From the NCBI GenBank assembly GCA_020633075.1, contig JACKEI010000001.1, forward strand, positions 558,001 to 622,000: a stretch of 64,000 nucleotides of DNA, written 5' to 3'. The translations under genes and the position numbers were made by a program. Positions 1 through 8,077 of this stretch are shown one piece after another. Position 1 is the stretch's first letter; every line of letters begins with the position of its first letter. The notes beneath the pieces are model-generated. The model worked only from the letters and a program-made list of their open reading frames with translations. It ran no database searches and was not told the origin of the DNA. This DNA is from Sandaracinaceae bacterium. Lineage in GTDB: Bacteria; Myxococcota_A; Polyangia; Polyangiales; Houyiibacteriaceae.

Positions 1-881
1 CGCCCGGCGACGAGGCTCACCGCGTCTCCGAGCGCCACTGACGGCAGGTTGCCCAGCAGCAGGAGCTGCAGTCCGATCTGATGGGCCGCTGCCGCCGAGT
101 CGCCCGTCCTGGCGATCATGGCCGCGATGACCGTGAACGCGCCCGTCTCGAGCAGCTTCTGCCCCGCGAAGGGCAGCCCGATAGCGAGGATCTCGCGCGT
201 GTGCGCGGGCGTCGCAGCGTCCCACCCGAAGCCAAACGCGCGCTGTCCGCGAGCGAGCCAGACCAGCTGCAGCGCCACTGCGAGCACGGTGGTCAGCGCG
301 ACCCCGCGCACCCCCCAGCCGAACACCTCGATGGTGACGGCGTTCAAGACGGCGTTGAGCACGTTCGCGGCCAGGATGGCGCGCAGCGGCGTGCGCGTGT
401 CCCCGCGCCCGTAGTAGGCCTCGCGTACGCTCATGAGCGCGAAGAGCATCGGGATGGAGGTGCAGCGCACCCAGATGTAGTCACGTGCCGCGAGCGCCGA
501 CGCGTCGGTGGTCAGGAGGTGGGGCGTGAGGAAGCCCAGCACGATCAGCACGGCCATCGTCGGCAGCGTGGCGCGCACTCCGATGCGCAGGCCCGCGCCC
601 AGGTAGCCAAGGCTGGGTTCCCCCCGCCCCTCGGCCTGCACCATGCAGATCTTGAGACCCCGCAGCAGGCTCCCCGTAGTGATGATGGCGACGAAGGTCA
701 GCATGCCGCCGAGGCCGACGCCCGCGAGCTCGGCGACGCCCAAGCCCGTGACGAACATGGTGTCCACGGCGGACATCAGCGCGAAGGAGAAGGCCGTCAG
801 CGCGAGGGGCACCGCCGTGTCCACGAGTTGATGGCGCTCGGGGTGGTCGCGGAATAGCCGGTGCTGTCGGAGCGCGCGCAT
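1..881 (-). CDS. MATE-family multidrug/toxin exporter, 3' end cut off by window
   Basis: Reading the minus strand from the ATG at 881 gives 293 residues with no stop before the window edge, so the C-terminal third of a roughly 440-residue protein is missing. The product is strongly hydrophobic, with repeated helices. It opens with a short basic segment, then a membrane region containing SAVDTMFVTGLG and later REAYYGRGDTRTP and AAHQIGLQ, which match the conserved first-half and mid-protein positions of MATE (NorM/DinF) Na+ or H+ antiporters in the inner membrane. These exporters push out cationic drugs or metabolites. The gene diverges from the outer-membrane barrel gene starting at 1060. Substrate cannot be predicted. 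Confidence 0.85.
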   Translation of the reverse strand, partial: MRALRQHRLFRDHPERHQLVDTAVPLALTAFSFALMSAVDTMFVTGLGVAELAGVGLGGMLTFVAIITTGSLLRGLKICMVQAEGRGEPSLGYLGAGLRIGVRATLPTMAVLIVLGFLTPHLLTTDASALAARDYIWVRCTSIPMLFALMSVREAYYGRGDTRTPLRAILAANVLNAVLNAVTIEVFGWGVRGVALTTVLAVALQLVWLARGQRAFGFGWDAATPAHTREILAIGLPFAGQKLLETGAFTVIAAMIARTGDSAAAAHQIGLQLLLLGNLPSVALGDAVSLVAG

Positions 882-1059
882 GGGAGGAACGGTCTCCCTG
901 CGGCACGCGTCGTGCGTCGTCAACACACAAGCGACGGGGACCGGGTCCGCGCCGTTGCGCGCGCTGCTGGTGTCGGCAATGCTGGCTCCGAAGCTGCCGA
1001 CCACGCGCGGTCGTCAGCGCGCTCGGACCACACCGGGAGGACGCGTGCCAAGACTGACC

Positions 1060-1734
1060 ATGAAGACTCGACCTCAGCCCCTTCGTCCGCCGGCTGCTCA
1101 CGCCGTGCTGGCCGCGCTGGCCGCGATGGTCGCGCTGGTCGGCGCTGCCGCACCCATGACGGCCTCCGCGCAGCAGGACACGTACAGCTACCGTGACCCG
1201 AGCGATCCCAGCTACGGGCCCAACCGCGCGCGGCTCGCGGTGTTCGGCGGCGTGCACCTCGGCGGACGCGCACGGCAGTCGAGCGGCGGCACGGGGATCT
1301 CTCAGGACCTCGGCCCCGCGCCGACCGTAGGCCTGCGCGTCGAGCTGCCCATCGGTCCCTTCTTCGTCGTGGGCGGGTTCGGGGACTTCGTCTCCATTCA
1401 AGCGGACCGGGCGCCCGTCGGGGCGAACAGGCTCTCGCTCCTGGGGCTCGGCGTTTGGCTCAAGTTCCGCGGTGTGCTGGCGCTGGGTGCCAGTCTGCTC
1501 GAGCTCTATGTCGGCGTCCCTCTCGGGATCAGCGTGTGGGTGCCGACCGACGCGGGCGTGGACCCCGAGCAAGGCGCCGTCATGGGGTTGCTCGGGGGCG
1601 CGCAGGCTCACCTGAGCGACAGCGTCGCGCTCTTCGCGGAGTGTGGCTTCCGGCTCGACTACTTCAACCTCCGCGGCACGGGCACGACGTACCTGCAGGG
1701 CGCCGTGCGCGTGGGCGTGTCGTTCGGCTTCTAG
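1060..1734 (+). CDS. Putative outer-membrane beta-barrel protein
   Basis: The 224-residue product begins with a signal peptide (basic start, alanine/valine-rich core, ASAQQ cleavage region near residue 40). The open frame continues upstream to about 880, but the ATG at 1060 is chosen because it puts the signal peptide at the N-terminus. The mature part alternates short glycine-bounded amphipathic stretches and ends in VRVGVSFGF, the aromatic C-terminal residue recognised by the BAM machinery. It is probably a small 8-strand barrel in the outer membrane. No enzyme motif is visible and I do not recognise a named family. Confidence 0.7.
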   Translation: MKTRPQPLRPPAAHAVLAALAAMVALVGAAAPMTASAQQDTYSYRDPSDPSYGPNRARLAVFGGVHLGGRARQSSGGTGISQDLGPAPTVGLRVELPIGPFFVVGGFGDFVSIQADRAPVGANRLSLLGLGVWLKFRGVLALGASLLELYVGVPLGISVWVPTDAGVDPEQGAVMGLLGGAQAHLSDSVALFAECGFRLDYFNLRGTGTTYLQGAVRVGVSFGF

Positions 1735-1768
1735 CAGAGGCCGCTCCACAGCTCTCGGTCAGGGGCCC

Positions 1769-1933
1769 TGCTAGAGCAACGCTCAGGATCGCCGGAAGGG
1801 CCTGGCGCAGGGCGAAGGTTCGCAGGCAAGGCGCGACGACGAGTCGATGCGAGCATCGGCGAGGAGGAGCAACGCCGCATGCGGGCCTTCGAACAAGCCA
1901 GGGCTTCCGCCGAGCCTGGATCGTGCTCTAGCA
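1769..1933. repeat. Palindromic repeat element bounded by 10-bp inverted repeats
   Basis: TGCTAGAGCA at 1769-1778 is the exact reverse complement of TGCTCTAGCA at 1924-1933. Near the centre is another perfect inverted repeat, CGATGC-GA-GCATCG (1845-1858). The whole unit is about 165 bp, lies just downstream of the barrel gene and just before the broken IS110 transposase, and holds no credible gene. It could be a MITE-like element, a REP-type extragenic repeat, or a strong RNA secondary structure. Confidence 0.5.
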
Positions 1934-2181
1934 AAGCGACCGGCCGGGGCCGGATCCTGCAGGAGAGAAACATCTGCGCGAGATGTGGTGCACCTTGAAG
2001 GGGAGACACCGCTGCGGCAGCTACACCCCGTTGTTCACTAGCGCTGTATTGCCTCAGCTCTAGCTTGGGTCCGAGCCGGCCATCCTTCACTGGTGAGCGT
2101 CGTGATTTCACGAGGACTCCCCGAGGTCAGATTCCAAATGGACGCATCTCGGGCCGCAGCGGCGCCTCTCTGGAGGTATCG
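1934..2181. other. Non-coding region upstream of the IS110-like pseudogene
   Basis: About 250 bp without a supportable gene. It immediately precedes the transposase start and has a ribosome-binding site (GGAGG, 2172-2176) at its end. In IS110-group elements this position is the left non-coding end, which can encode a bridge RNA, but I could not identify the element boundary or the paired loops here, so no RNA is called. Confidence 0.35.
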
Positions 2182-3565
2182 ATGAACAGGAAGAAGAAAT
2201 CAAGTGGGGCCGGACGACTCGAGCTGAGTCCGTCACGTCGATGGGTCGCGGGAGTCGACATAGGGAGTACCGAGCACTGGGTGTGTGGTCCAGAGCAGGA
2301 CGACGGCGAACGCGAAGTGCGTCAGTTCGGCGCGACCACGCCGGAGCTGCATCGCATGGTCGCATGGCTGCAGGAGCTGCAGGTCGAGTCGGTGGCGATG
2401 GAGAGCACCTATGTCTACTGGGTCCCGGTCTACGAGGTTCTCGAGGCCGCCGGGATCGAGCCGGTGCTCGTGAACGCGCGAACACTCAAGAACGTGCCGG
2501 GGCGCAAGACGGATATGGCGGATTGCCAGTGGCTCCAGCTGCTGCACGCGTGCGGCCTACTGCGGGGGTCATTTCGTCCCAGCGGCCAACTCGGACGTCT
2601 ACGTGCGTTGACGCGGGAACGGAGCAGCTACTCGGAGAGTCAGAAGCGCTGGGTTCATCACATGCAGAAGGCGCTGGACCAGATGAATGTGCTGGTTCAC
2701 CGGGCGGTCACCGACATCACGGGCACGACGGGATGGCCATCATCCGTGCCATCGTCGAGGGCGAGCGAGACCCTCATCGATTGGCTGCGCTTCGACATCC
2801 GCGCTGTCGGCAACCTGAGGAGAAGATCGCCGAGTTCTGACAGGCACCTGGCACGAGGAGCACCTCTTCAACCTCGCGATGGCGCTGCGCATGTACGACG
2901 ACGTCACCGCGATCGTCGCCGAATACGACACCCGGCTGGATGTGGAGTTGCAGACTCTGCGGCCTGAGGACCGCGAGGACGAGCCCTGTCCTCCGCATCC
3001 GAATCGAAGCAAGGCGAAGACGATGAAGACGCGCGGAGAGCTCCCCTGCGCGAGACGCTGTGGCGCGTCGCTGGCGTTGACCTCCACAACCATCGATGGC
3101 ATCGGTGCCGAGAACGCGCGCACGATCCTCACCGGGATCGGCTTCGACATCGCGAAGTTCCCAACCGAGAAGCACTTCGTGTCATGGCTAAGACTGTGTC
3201 CTCGAGTCGCCGTCTCTGGCGGCAAGCCCTTGAAGAAGAGATGCAATGGCATGGGTGCCTCTCGATTGGCCGCCGTATTCCGCAACGCCGCCGTGACCCT
3301 CAGTCGCTCGAAATCGGCTCTCGGAGCCGCATACCGGAGGCAGGCCTCTCGCCACAGCGGGCGCGCGCCGTCTTTGTGGTCGCTCGCAAGCTCGCGACCC
3401 TCGTGTATCGCATGCTTCGATTCGGCGCTGACTACGTCGACGTCGGGCAAGCAGCCTACGAGGCCCGCTACCAACACCGTCGCCGCCTCGGCCTCGAGCG
3501 AAGCGCCGCCGAACTCGGTCTGGCGCTGGTCCCCTACAACCCACAGGCTGACCCAAACACCTCCG
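2182..3565 (+). pseudogene. IS110-family transposase, broken by at least three frameshifts
   Basis: The start ATG at 2182 follows GGAGG. Frame 1 gives the N-terminal DEDD/RuvC-like domain: GVDIGST (first Asp), AMESTYVYW (Glu) and GRKTDMADCQWLQ (Asp). Near 2735 the homology jumps to another frame (MAIIRAIVEGERDPHRLA), near 2838 to a third (TGTWHEEHLFNLAMALRMYDD, then the helix-hairpin-helix GIGAENARTILTGIG and SKSALGAAYRR), and near 3350 back to the first (VARKLATLVYRMLRFG to about 3565). Together they cover a full-length IS110 transposase of some 450 residues with Transposase_20 domain. It cannot make an active enzyme unless all shifts are sequencing errors. It lies between the palindromic repeat and the 3' end of the hypothetical gene at 3590. 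Confidence 0.88.
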
Positions 3566-3589
3566 CGCTGGTCACGGGGATGTTTCAGG

Positions 3590-4210
3590 TCAGCGCACGC
3601 CCCGCCGCTCGCGCTGAGTCAGCACCCGCCGGAGGCCGCGCAGAGCCGCGTCGGCGTCGCTCTGTGCGCTCTCTGCGTCACCCGCCGCGCCCGGCGGCTG
3701 TTCGCCAGCGTCACGGCCGACGCGTGCCAGGTGTGCCGCCAGCCGCTCGTCCGGAAGCGACGCAACGTGTCGTCCATCCACCACGAAGGCGTGCTCCGAC
3801 GCGATGGCGGCCCACACGCTCGGCGCCCCGAGGGCGGCCAGAAAGGGCCGCAGCCGCTCGTCGAACAGCGCCGCTTCTTCCTGCGCTTCGCAGGCTTCGA
3901 AGGCGCGGTCGAAGGCCTCCCAGGAGCGCAAGAGACGCGTCAGCTGCGCCGTGGACGGTGTTGCTCCACGCGCCACGAAGAACCCCGAGGCCACGCCCGG
4001 GTCGTGGTCGCCCAGCAGCTGAACGCCGTGCTGCGCCTCGAGCTCGCCCAGCCTCGCCAGCGCGCGCGTCGTCAAGGCATCGGCGTGGTCGGCTCCATCC
4101 CGCGGTGCTTCCGGGTGCGCCGCGTCCGCGCCAGGCGTGTGTGGCCAAGCGCCGAGCTGCGTGAGCATCGAGTGGAGTGACGCGTCGTCGGGCGGAACGG
4201 CCAGGTCCAA
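3590..4210 (-). CDS. Hypothetical protein, 206 aa, downstream of ABC-F ATPase
   Basis: A soluble, alanine-, leucine- and glutamate-rich helical protein with no signal peptide or membrane segment and no motif I recognise. Its start lies 8 bp after the stop of the ABC-F ATPase gene, so the two are very likely cotranscribed. The last 30 residues are low-complexity and arginine-rich and end close to the IS110 remnant, so the true C-terminus may have been altered by that insertion. Confidence 0.55.
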   Translation of the reverse strand: MDLAVPPDDASLHSMLTQLGAWPHTPGADAAHPEAPRDGADHADALTTRALARLGELEAQHGVQLLGDHDPGVASGFFVARGATPSTAQLTRLLRSWEAFDRAFEACEAQEEAALFDERLRPFLAALGAPSVWAAIASEHAFVVDGRHVASLPDERLAAHLARVGRDAGEQPPGAAGDAESAQSDADAALRGLRRVLTQRERRGVR

Positions 4211-4218
4211 GGGGCGCC

Positions 4219-5838
4219 TCAGCGCAACCCGGGCGCCGCGTGTCCGGACTGGGCGACGTACTCGTCGTAGCCACCCGTGTACACGCGCGGCCCGTCGTCG
4301 GTGAGCTCCAGCACGCGGTTGCTCAGGGCCGACAAGAACGCCCGGTCATGGGAGACGAACACCATGGTCCCGTCGAAGTCCCGCAAGGACTCCACCAGCA
4401 TCTCCTTCGTACCCATGTCGAGGTGGTTGGTGGGCTCGTCCAGGATCAGCAGGTTGGGCGGGTCGTAGAGCATGCGGGCCAGCGCGACGCGCGCGCGCTC
4501 TCCACCGGACAGCACGCGGCAGGGCTTGTCGCCCTCGTCACCCGAGAAGCCGAAGGCGCCAGCCAGGTTGCGCAGCTGCCCCAGGCTGGCGGTGGGGAAG
4601 GGCCGCTGCAGTGACTCCACCACGGTGTCGTTCGGCTCAAGGGTCTCCATGGCGTGCTGAGCGAAGTAGCCCATCTTGATGCTGGCCCCGAGCAGGACCT
4701 CACCCGAGTCGGCCTTGCTCTGACCCGCCATGAGCTTGAGCAGCGTGGACTTGCCGGCGCCGTTGACGCCCATCACGCACCAGCGCTCGCCGCGGCGCAC
4801 CAAGAAGTCGAAGTGGTCGTAGATGACGCGGTCCCCGTAGGCCTTCGAGATGCCCTCGACGCGCACCACGTCGTCGCCTCCCCGGGGCGGCTTCTTGAAC
4901 TCGAAGCGTGTGCGGGCGGCGCGCCGTGGCGGCTCGATGAGCTCGATCTTCTCGAGCTTCTTCACGCGGCTCTGTACCTGCGCGGCGTGGCTTGCGCGCG
5001 CCTTGAAGCGGTCGATGAAGGCCTGCTCCTTCGCGAGGCGCGCCTGCTGCCGCGCGAACTGCGCCTCCTGCTGGGAGTCCTGGATCGCCCGCTGCTGCTC
5101 GTAGAAGTCGTAGTTGCCCGTGTAGGTCGTCAGCTCGCCGCCGTCGATGTCCACGATCTTGGTGACCAGGCCGTTCAAGAACGCGCGGTCATGCGAGGTC
5201 AGGACCAGCGCACCCTCGAAGGCCCGCAGGTATGACTCCAGCCAGATGATGGACTCGATGTCGAGGTGGTTGGTGGGCTCGTCCAGCAGCAGCGCGTTGG
5301 GGCGCATCAGCAGGATGCGAGCGAGAGCCACGCGCATCTTCCAGCCACCCGAGAGGGCGTCCACGGGCCCGTTCATGACCTCCTCGCGGAAGCCCAGCCC
5401 CGCCAGCACTTCGCGGGCGCGCGCGTCCAGGGAGTAGCCGCCCAGCTCGTCGTAGCGCGCCTGGACGTGTCCGAAGCGGTCCACGATGGCGTCGAGCTCG
5501 TCCATGCGGGCGGGGTCGGCCATGGCCTCCTCCAGCTCCGCCAGCTCTGCGCCAACCACCGACACCTCACCCGCGCCAGCCATGGTCTCGGCCACCACGC
5601 TGCGGCCCGCCATCTCACCGACGTTCTGGCTGAAGTAGCCAACGGTCACCCCACGCTCGATGACCACGTTGCCGCTGTCGGGCGGCTCCTCGCCCACGAT
5701 CATCCGAAAGACGGTGGACTTGCCGGCGCCGTTCGGGCCCACCAGGCCAATCCGGTCGCCCGCGAAGGCCCCCATAGAGGCTTCGAGGAACAGGATCTGG
5801 CGACCATGCTGCTTGCTGACGGAGTCGAGGCGAATCAC
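4219..5838 (-). CDS. ABC-F family ATPase (ribosome-associated, energy-dependent translation factor type)
   Basis: Two complete ABC ATPase domains lie in one chain without membrane segments, the hallmark of ABC-F proteins that act at the ribosomal E-site. Domain 1 has GLVGPNGAGKST (Walker A), LSGGWKMRVALARIL (signature) and LLLDEPTNHLDIE (Walker B). Domain 2 has GVNGAGKSTLLKL, LSGGERARVALARML and LILDEPTNHLDM. A charged linker between them (ARLAKEQAFIDRFKARASHA) is the P-site-tRNA-interaction-motif region. The frame opens at 5874, but family members begin MIRLDNVSK, which matches the GTG at 5838, so that start is preferred. It could be an EttA, Uup or YbiT relative, or an antibiotic-resistance ABC-F; the subfamily is not resolved. 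Confidence 0.9.
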   Translation of the reverse strand: MIRLDSVSKQHGRQILFLEASMGAFAGDRIGLVGPNGAGKSTVFRMIVGEEPPDSGNVVIERGVTVGYFSQNVGEMAGRSVVAETMAGAGEVSVVGAELAELEEAMADPARMDELDAIVDRFGHVQARYDELGGYSLDARAREVLAGLGFREEVMNGPVDALSGGWKMRVALARILLMRPNALLLDEPTNHLDIESIIWLESYLRAFEGALVLTSHDRAFLNGLVTKIVDIDGGELTTYTGNYDFYEQQRAIQDSQQEAQFARQQARLAKEQAFIDRFKARASHAAQVQSRVKKLEKIELIEPPRRAARTRFEFKKPPRGGDDVVRVEGISKAYGDRVIYDHFDFLVRRGERWCVMGVNGAGKSTLLKLMAGQSKADSGEVLLGASIKMGYFAQHAMETLEPNDTVVESLQRPFPTASLGQLRNLAGAFGFSGDEGDKPCRVLSGGERARVALARMLYDPPNLLILDEPTNHLDMGTKEMLVESLRDFDGTMVFVSHDRAFLSALSNRVLELTDDGPRVYTGGYDEYVAQSGHAAPGLR

Positions 5839-5966
5839 GGCGCGCAGCCTGGCAGCTCGGGTAGCTCCGCTCAACCCGCGCGCGCCGCCGGCTGGCGATG
5901 GCCTCGGCGCTTTTGTGTGTGGACGCCGTGAGAATCGAGCGGCTGGCGGTTACACTCCGCCGGCCC

Positions 5967-6551
5967 ATGCGTTCTCAGCTCCTCAGCCGACTCAAGGTCC
6001 CTCCGCGTCGCTTTCGGCGCCTCGTCATCGTCGCCTTGTTGCTGCCGACGTGGTTCTTCTCGTGGGGAGTCCGCACGGAGGGCTGCAGCTCGGACCGGCC
6101 GGTGCCGCTGTTGCCGCCCATGCGCACCTCCAGCTTCGCCGACCCGCAGATGGCGTGGGTGATCGCGCTGGCGCTGCTGTTCGTTGCGCTGCCCTTCATC
6201 GTGGAGAGGGTCCAGAACCCCCGCTGGCGTGCGCTGCTGAACGTGGGCGGCGCGCTCCTCGGCGGCTGGCTCGTCGTGCTCCTCGCGTTCATCGCGGCCT
6301 TCGCCCAGGCCCTGTTCGGGCGCATCGTGTCGCTCAGCGCGGCGGGCGTGGTGGGTCTCCTGTGCCTCGCGGGTCTCGCTCTGGAAGCGCTGTCTTGGGT
6401 GGGCACGGACATCGCCGCCGCGTGGCGTGCACGGCGTGGCCGCACCAGCGGCGTACAGCCCGTCGGGGAACAGCCCGGCTCAGCGCGAGAGCTCGTCGGG
6501 GAAGAGGGGGTCCAACCAGGAGACGGGGGTGCGCTCGAAGACGAAGGGTGA
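5967..6551 (+). CDS. Hypothetical membrane protein
   Basis: From the ATG at 5967 the 194-residue product has three or four hydrophobic helices (VIVALLLPTWFFSWG, MAWVIALALLFVALPFIV, ALLGGWLVVLLAFIAAF, AAGVVGLLCLAGLAL) and a hydrophilic tail. It has no recognised family. Its last 72 bp overlap the 3' end of the convergent GH113-like gene, and the tail encoded in the overlap is low-complexity, so the C-terminus may be a late extension. It diverges from the ABC-F gene. Confidence 0.55.
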   Translation: MRSQLLSRLKVPPRRFRRLVIVALLLPTWFFSWGVRTEGCSSDRPVPLLPPMRTSSFADPQMAWVIALALLFVALPFIVERVQNPRWRALLNVGGALLGGWLVVLLAFIAAFAQALFGRIVSLSAAGVVGLLCLAGLALEALSWVGTDIAAAWRARRGRTSGVQPVGEQPGSARELVGEEGVQPGDGGALEDEG

Positions 6552-7697
6552 GGGGTCTGCGGCCCACGGCGCGGCGAAGGCGTCGCGCAGCACCGTCTCC
6601 GCCAGCTTCGTGTGCGGGCTGAAGCCCCAGCGGGCTTCCTGCGACACGTCGTCGAGGCTGGCGTAGTACCGCCACACGAAGAAGCCCGCGAACCAGCGCT
6701 CCCCGAGGAAGGCGCGGAAGGTCGCTTCGAGGGCGCGCGCCTGCTCGCGCTCGTCGATGACCACGCCCTCCATGTCGTCGGGCCACAGCCAAGGCTGAAC
6801 GGCAGCGTCCGCGCGCGTGGTGTAGCCCACTTCCACGAACAGCACGGGCCGCTGGATTGCCTCGGCGAGCGCGGCCACGTCGCGCGCCCGTCCGAGGGCG
6901 CCGCTCAGGTACTGCTCGTCCGAGGCGCCGTTCTCGTCCGCGAGAGGGTAGAACGCGTTGATGCCGATGAAGTCCAGCTGGTCCCAGAATAGGACGTCTT
7001 CGACTTCGTCCCAGTTCGCGCTGTACGTGAGCAGCCCCGGGAAGACCGCGCGGACGTCGCGGATGAGCTCGGTCCAGAAGCGCGGAAAGCGTCCCGACCA
7101 GCTCTTGCACTCGACGCCCAGGCTGAGCGCGTCCGCGCCGGCGTCGGCGGCGTCCCGCGCCCAGCGCAGCAAGAAGTCACGGTAGCTGGCCTGGTAGGCG
7201 GTCCAGCCCTCGGCGCTGCCGGGGTCCAGCTCGCCCCGCCAGCCGCCGGTCTCCACCCACAGGTGCGGGATGACCAGCACGCGGATGCCTCGCTCGCGGG
7301 CCTGCGTGATCATGCGGCGCACGGCGACGCGGTTGTCTTCGTAGGGCGCCTCGAAGTCCATCTGGATGTCCGTGCTGGACAGTGACCAGATGCGGCCGAA
7401 GGGCGTGAGGGAGACCCAGGTGACCCCCATCTCCACGAGGTGGTCCAGCAGGGCGGCGCTGTAGGGGGTCCCGTACCCGCGGCCCGGCTGCTGCGAGGAC
7501 TCGATGGGGCCAATCGTCACGCCGCGGATGCCGCCGCGTTCCGTCTCTGCCCACGCCGTCGGGCCGCCGATGACGCGCTGCGCGTGCGCCGATGCGCTGC
7601 CGCCGAGCGCGAGCGCCGCGGTCAGGACGAGGAGGAATCGGGGGGGGAGCGTCCGAGCCACGGCGTCGGGGTTAGCAGAAGCGCGCTTCGGATGCAT
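6480..7697 (-). CDS. Secreted glycoside hydrolase-like TIM barrel (GH113-like)
   Basis: The ATG at 7697 is chosen over the longer frame because it yields a signal peptide (basic start, VLTAALALGGSASAHAQ). The 405-residue product resembles GH113 beta-mannanase-like proteins: GVTIGP near the start of the barrel, LVEMGVTWVSLTPFGR (strand 2), VLVIPHLWVE, LSLGVECKSW with a Glu in the acid/base position, DFIGINAFYPL, and VLFVEVGYTT with a Glu in the nucleophile position. The likely role is hydrolysis of a beta-linked polysaccharide outside the cytoplasm. The substrate is inferred only from the family. Confidence 0.72.
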   Translation of the reverse strand: MHPKRASANPDAVARTLPPRFLLVLTAALALGGSASAHAQRVIGGPTAWAETERGGIRGVTIGPIESSQQPGRGYGTPYSAALLDHLVEMGVTWVSLTPFGRIWSLSSTDIQMDFEAPYEDNRVAVRRMITQARERGIRVLVIPHLWVETGGWRGELDPGSAEGWTAYQASYRDFLLRWARDAADAGADALSLGVECKSWSGRFPRFWTELIRDVRAVFPGLLTYSANWDEVEDVLFWDQLDFIGINAFYPLADENGASDEQYLSGALGRARDVAALAEAIQRPVLFVEVGYTTRADAAVQPWLWPDDMEGVVIDEREQARALEATFRAFLGERWFAGFFVWRYYASLDDVSQEARWGFSPHTKLAETVLRDAFAAPWAADPSPFVFERTPVSWLDPLFPDELSR

Positions 7698-7751
7698 GCG
7701 CAGGCGCCGCGGGCCCGGTAACGTGTCGCCCCCGCGCTCGACTGAGACGGT

Positions 7752-8039
7752 ATGAGTGCAGCGCCCGTAAAGATCTACGTGACCGGTTCGTGCCCCTACT
7801 GCTTCGCGGCGATCCGGCTGCTTGACCAGAAGGGGGTCCCCTACGAGCGGGTGAGCGTCGACGGGGACCGAGCTGCCCGGGCGTGGCTGTTGCAAGAGAC
7901 CGGGCAGCACACCGTGCCGCAGGTGTTCATCGGTGGGCGGCCGTACGGGGGCTACACCGACATCGCCGCGCTGGACAGGCAGGGGAAGCTCGACGCGCTG
8001 CTGCACCCGGCCAGCGGCGAGCCTGACGCCGGGCAGTAG
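7752..8039 (+). CDS. grxC: Glutaredoxin (GrxC-type, dithiol)
   Basis: A 95-residue thioredoxin-fold protein. The active site CPYC is at residues 14-17, followed by the glutathione-binding TVPQVFIGG segment with its cis-proline and the GGYTDIAALD helix that reads the glutathione gamma-glutamyl group. This is the full length and order of a dithiol glutaredoxin, which reduces protein or ribonucleotide reductase disulfides using glutathione in the cytoplasm. It starts 54 bp upstream-divergent from the GH113-like gene and converges on the FrzS-like gene. Confidence 0.93.
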   Translation: MSAAPVKIYVTGSCPYCFAAIRLLDQKGVPYERVSVDGDRAARAWLLQETGQHTVPQVFIGGRPYGGYTDIAALDRQGKLDALLHPASGEPDAGQ

Positions 8040-8051
8040 CAGCCCGCATAC

Positions 8052-8064
8052 GAACGGGCCGTTC
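8052..8064. terminator. Short hairpin between convergent genes
   Basis: GAACGGGCCGTTC is a perfect 6-1-6 inverted repeat in the 38-bp gap between the convergent glutaredoxin and FrzS-like genes. No clear U-tract follows on either strand, so this is only a possible terminator. Confidence 0.3.
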
Positions 8065-8077
8065 TATCGCGCCCGGT

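Noticed and set aside
81..857. Long open frame on the plus strand opposite the MATE gene
   Set aside because: Arg/Gly/His-rich with no family features; the minus-strand reading gives a clear MATE protein.
2879..4180. Open frame of 433 codons running from the IS remnant into the next gene
   Set aside because: Only its first part matches IS110 transposase; the rest is the antisense of the hypothetical gene at 3590-4210.
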